A stretch of DNA of 64,000 nt from Verrucomicrobiota bacterium (GTDB taxonomy: Bacteria; Verrucomicrobiota; Verrucomicrobiia; CAIQCK01), in NCBI GenBank assembly GCA_026397915.1, contig JAPLTX010000052.1, positions 1-64,000 of the forward strand. The letters are read 5' to 3'. This document shows positions 61,528-64,000 of this stretch, piece after piece. How positions within the stretch are numbered: position 1 is the stretch's first letter; every line of letters starts with the position of its first letter. Made by a program: the position numbers and the translations under genes. The notes beneath the pieces are model-generated. The model had not been told where the DNA came from. It saw only the letters and a list, made by a program, of their open reading frames with translations, and did not search any database.

Positions 61528-62886
61528 ATGAAACTCTTCACCTTGCTTGCCTTCTCGTTTTGGTTTGCCATTGATCAAACACCGACCTGCGGCGCAGCCA
61601 CCGGCAAGCCCAACATTCTCGTTATTCTTGCCGACGATCTCGGCCGCGGTGATTACTCGGCGTTTGGGACGAAGGACATCCGCACGCCGAACATTGACCG
61701 GCTTAGCCGCGAGGGGATGACGTTCCAGAACTTCTATGCGAACTCCTGCGTCTGCTCGCCCACGCGCGCGGCGCTGCTCACGGGCTGTCACCCGGATCGC
61801 GTCGGCGTGCCGGGCGTAATTCGCGAGGAGTCGCCGCTGAACTCGTGGGGCTATCTGTCGGCACGGGCCACGCTGCTGCCGCAGGCGCTCAAGCGCGCCG
61901 GTTATCACAGTGCCATCGTCGGGAAGTGGCACCTTGGCATCGGCTCGCCCAACACACCGACCGAGCGCGGCTTCGATTGTTTCCATGGCTTCCTCGGCGA
62001 CATGATGGACGACTATTGGACGCACCTGCGCAACAAGCAGAACTTCATGCGCTGTAACCGCGAAGTAATAGACCCGAAAGGCCACGCCACAGACCTCTTC
62101 ACCGAATGGACCTGTGACTACCTCCACGAGCGCGCGAAGTCGCGGAAGCCGTTCTTCCTCTACCTCGCCTACAACGCGCCGCATGACCCGATTCAGCCGC
62201 CGCCGGAGTGGTTCACAAAAGTTCAACAGCGCGAGTCGTCTGCTGACCCAAAGCGCCAGAAGCTCGTCGCTCTCATCGAACACATGGACAGCGGCATCGG
62301 CAAGGTGCTCGACACACTCGATCTCCTGAAGCTTGCCGACAACACACTGGTCATCTTCACCTCCGACAACGGCGGCCTGCTCTTGAGCGGTGCCAACAAC
62401 GGATTGTGGCGCAGCGGCAAGACGCACATGTATGAAGGCGGCTTGCGTGTGCCCGGCATCGCGCGCTGGCCCGCCCGGATCAAACCCGCCAGCAACACCG
62501 AACACATCGCGCTTTCGATGGACATCTTCGCGACGAGCTGCGAGGCGGCGGGCGTCAAGCCGGCGGCTGACATTGACGGTGTGAGTTTCCTGCCGACACT
62601 GCTTGGCCAGCCGCAGCCGGAGGCGAAACGCGACCTCTACTTCTGCCGTCGCGAAGGCGGCCCCCAATACTGCGGCAAGACCATCGAGGCGTTGATTCGC
62701 GGCGAGTGGAAGCTGGTGCTCGACAGCCCGTTCGCACCGATGGAACTCTACAACCTCAAGCGCGACCCGCAGGAAACCACCGACCTCGCAGCGAAGGAGA
62801 AGGTCGTCGTTCGCGATCTGACGGCGGCGTTGCGCCAGCAAATCCAGCGCGGCGGTGGCGTGCCGTGGCAACCAGCAATGAGATAG
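61528..62886 (+). CDS. Exported sulfatase
   Basis: A 452-residue type I sulfatase: a signal peptide (MKLFTLLAFSFWFAIDQ, cut before ATGKPNI), metal site NILVILADDLGRGDY, and the formylglycine motif C76-S-P-T-R80 with ALLTG. KWHLG near 130 and the second metal site FTSDNGG near 275 complete the active site. It removes sulfate esters, most likely from polysaccharides in the periplasm, after activation by a formylglycine-generating enzyme. It follows the URO-D-like gene by 28 bases, so the gene set probably handles a sulfated sugar or its debris (inference). Confidence 0.95.
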   Translation: MKLFTLLAFSFWFAIDQTPTCGAATGKPNILVILADDLGRGDYSAFGTKDIRTPNIDRLSREGMTFQNFYANSCVCSPTRAALLTGCHPDRVGVPGVIREESPLNSWGYLSARATLLPQALKRAGYHSAIVGKWHLGIGSPNTPTERGFDCFHGFLGDMMDDYWTHLRNKQNFMRCNREVIDPKGHATDLFTEWTCDYLHERAKSRKPFFLYLAYNAPHDPIQPPPEWFTKVQQRESSADPKRQKLVALIEHMDSGIGKVLDTLDLLKLADNTLVIFTSDNGGLLLSGANNGLWRSGKTHMYEGGLRVPGIARWPARIKPASNTEHIALSMDIFATSCEAAGVKPAADIDGVSFLPTLLGQPQPEAKRDLYFCRREGGPQYCGKTIEALIRGEWKLVLDSPFAPMELYNLKRDPQETTDLAAKEKVVVRDLTAALRQQIQRGGGVPWQPAMR

Positions 62887-62906
62887 GGAGTCGCCATGAC
62901 ATCTGC

Positions 62907-63680
62907 ATGAAAGATCATGCCAACCTTCACGATCTGTGCCGGCTGCGCTCGACGCTCGATGCGTTCGCGGTGCGGCGATGGCGGAAGAGCGGAGGGCGTG
63001 AGCGCGTCGGCGGTGAACTGCGGCGTCTGCTCGGCAAGCTGAAGCGGTTCGCGGCGCAGGGAGATTACACAGCGTTTCACAAGGCGGATCAGGAGTTTCA
63101 CCGGGCGATGGTTGCTGTGGCCGGTCTGGAGCCGCTGCTGAGGAGTTGGGAGATTGTGACCGCGGACCTCGATGAATGGATTCTCAGGGTCAAGCAATCC
63201 TACTGGCCTAACTTGATGGCGCTCTATCGGGAGCATGAGTTGCTGCTCGCCGCATGGCGGTCGGAAGATGATTGGGTGGCGGAACAGGCCACGCATCAGC
63301 ACGTGGAGGCCGGCTGGTATCGGCTGAGGATGGCGAAGGGGCAGCGTGCTGAGGACCTCGACCCGGTTCAGCGGGCGGTGTTGTTCATCGCCACGCATTT
63401 CAACAGTCATTTGAATGTGGCTTGGGTGGCACGCCATGTCAGCTTCGTGAGTGCGAGTCATCTGGCGCGGCTGTTTCGCAGCAGACTTGGAATCTCCCCG
63501 CTTCGCCACTTGAAACAGGTGCGCTTGGAACGAGCCGCGCAACTGCTGCGCTCCAGCGCGGACGCCGTGGTGACCATTGCGCGCCGCGTCGGCTACCGGA
63601 ACTCGTCGCATTTCGTCCGCGACTTCAGGCGGAAGTTCGGCGTCACGCCGCTCAATTGCCGGCGGCGTGGGAAAGCTTGA
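62907..63680 (+). CDS. FCD-domain/AraC hybrid transcriptional regulator
   Basis: A 257-residue protein from the ATG at 62907. The first about 150 residues look like an FCD ligand-binding domain, normally found behind a GntR winged helix: DYTAFHKADQEFHRAMVAVAGLEPLL is the family core, and LYREHELLLAAW is the closing metal-histidine helix. The C-terminal about 100 residues are an AraC DNA-binding domain (VAWVARHVSFVSASHLARLF; VVTIARRVGYRNSSHFVRDF). So a GntR-type acid sensor is joined to an AraC-type output. FCD domains usually bind organic or sugar acids. It ends the sulfatase gene set by 21 bases. Confidence 0.85.
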   Translation: MKDHANLHDLCRLRSTLDAFAVRRWRKSGGRERVGGELRRLLGKLKRFAAQGDYTAFHKADQEFHRAMVAVAGLEPLLRSWEIVTADLDEWILRVKQSYWPNLMALYREHELLLAAWRSEDDWVAEQATHQHVEAGWYRLRMAKGQRAEDLDPVQRAVLFIATHFNSHLNVAWVARHVSFVSASHLARLFRSRLGISPLRHLKQVRLERAAQLLRSSADAVVTIARRVGYRNSSHFVRDFRRKFGVTPLNCRRRGKA

Positions 63681-63801
63681 CCGTCCGGCGGGCCGGAAAT
63701 GTTCTGTTTCGTGCGCGACGGTGTGACGCCGCGCGCAAGAAGAGCTTGGGGCGCTTGAATCCGATTGCCAAACCGCGTGTTGACGCGGTTAGCTGTCAGT
63801 C

Positions 63802-64000
63802 ATGAACGCGCTTCTTTCTCTTCTGTTGGCTCTTGCGACTAACACATCCCTCGTCCCGCCCGGCTGGGATCCCGCGCTCGCTGGCGATGAGGTGATGGCG
63901 AGGCTAATCCGGGTCACCGCGCCGCACGTGAAGGGGGCACATGATGCGGAGTTCGTATGCGTGGGCGACAATACCTTCATCGTCGAGCATGACAATGACG
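63802..64000 (+). CDS. Truncated exported protein, sialidase/BNR-like (runs off the window)
   Basis: The first 66 residues only. A short signal peptide (MNALLSLLLALAT) precedes PPGWDPALAGDEVMARLIRV and AEFVCVGDNTFIVEHDND. This resembles the start of exported BNR/sialidase-type propeller proteins seen in PVC glycan loci, but the evidence is thin. It follows the FCD/AraC regulator by 121 bases in the same direction. Confidence 0.5.
   Translation, partial: MNALLSLLLALATNTSLVPPGWDPALAGDEVMARLIRVTAPHVKGAHDAEFVCVGDNTFIVEHDND

Overview
The window looks like a piece of a PVC-superphylum chromosome, most probably Verrucomicrobiota. It is GC-rich. The evidence is a planctomycete/verrucomicrobial-type bacterial microcompartment (BMC) operon, a PVC-style pseudopilin ending in the H-X9-DG motif, several Tat-exported Gfo/Idh/MocA oxidoreductases, a sulfatase, uroporphyrinogen-decarboxylase-like proteins and giant exported beta-propeller proteins. 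Typical in-frame repeat peptides (GGHRPPLQ, NPKSKIQ) point the same way. The assignment is inference; no 16S rRNA gene is present.

Layout. Positions 327-2052 carry an initiator tRNA with its terminator, an FtsB/DivIC-like division protein and enolase. Positions 2174-11293 hold the best-defined system: a DeoR repressor divergent from an eleven-gene BMC operon (pduL, three BMC-H hexamer genes, a divergent acetate kinase, three BMC-P pentamer genes, a CoA-acylating aldehyde dehydrogenase, a class II aldolase and an unassigned TIM-barrel-like protein). By analogy with the planctomycetal organelle for L-fucose/L-rhamnose breakdown, the aldolase would release lactaldehyde. The dehydrogenase, PduL and the kinase would then convert it to an acyl phosphate and ATP. 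Positions 11328-19512 are mixed housekeeping genes: a GT9 glycosyltransferase, miaB, folE, a pseudopilin, a short PilC/GspF, a flavin reductase with a nitroreductase, and a Sel1-repeat/trypsin-like protease. Positions 19525-28411 hold a 1215-residue indolepyruvate oxidoreductase, two pairs of tandemly duplicated small membrane proteins, and a xylA-Gfo/Idh operon. Positions 28675-37382 hold panD, a sensor kinase/NtrC-type regulator/GT39 membrane protein cluster, a separate receiver protein, a tri-heme MauG-like protein and an archaeal-type phosphoglycerate mutase. Positions 37475-50709 form a leftward block of three giant exported proteins with a methyltransferase-like domain plus PQQ beta-propellers, a HEAT/LamG protein and a Tat-exported oxidoreductase. 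Positions 51498-64000 are a catabolic/accessory region: a serine hydrolase, two sets of URO-D-like and Gfo/Idh genes, an SGNH-like protein, an MFS transporter, a sulfatase, two unusual AraC regulators and a truncated sialidase-like gene at the edge.

The most notable structures outside ordinary genes are dispersed tandem arrays of 7-bp units of several sequence classes. They lie between BMC genes, across the miaB stop codon and inside the reading frames of the giant propeller genes. An 11-bp tandem duplication near 60450 shifts the frame at the end of an oxidoreductase gene and fuses it to the following URO-D-like gene. A degraded copy of the start of an araC gene lies near 58980.
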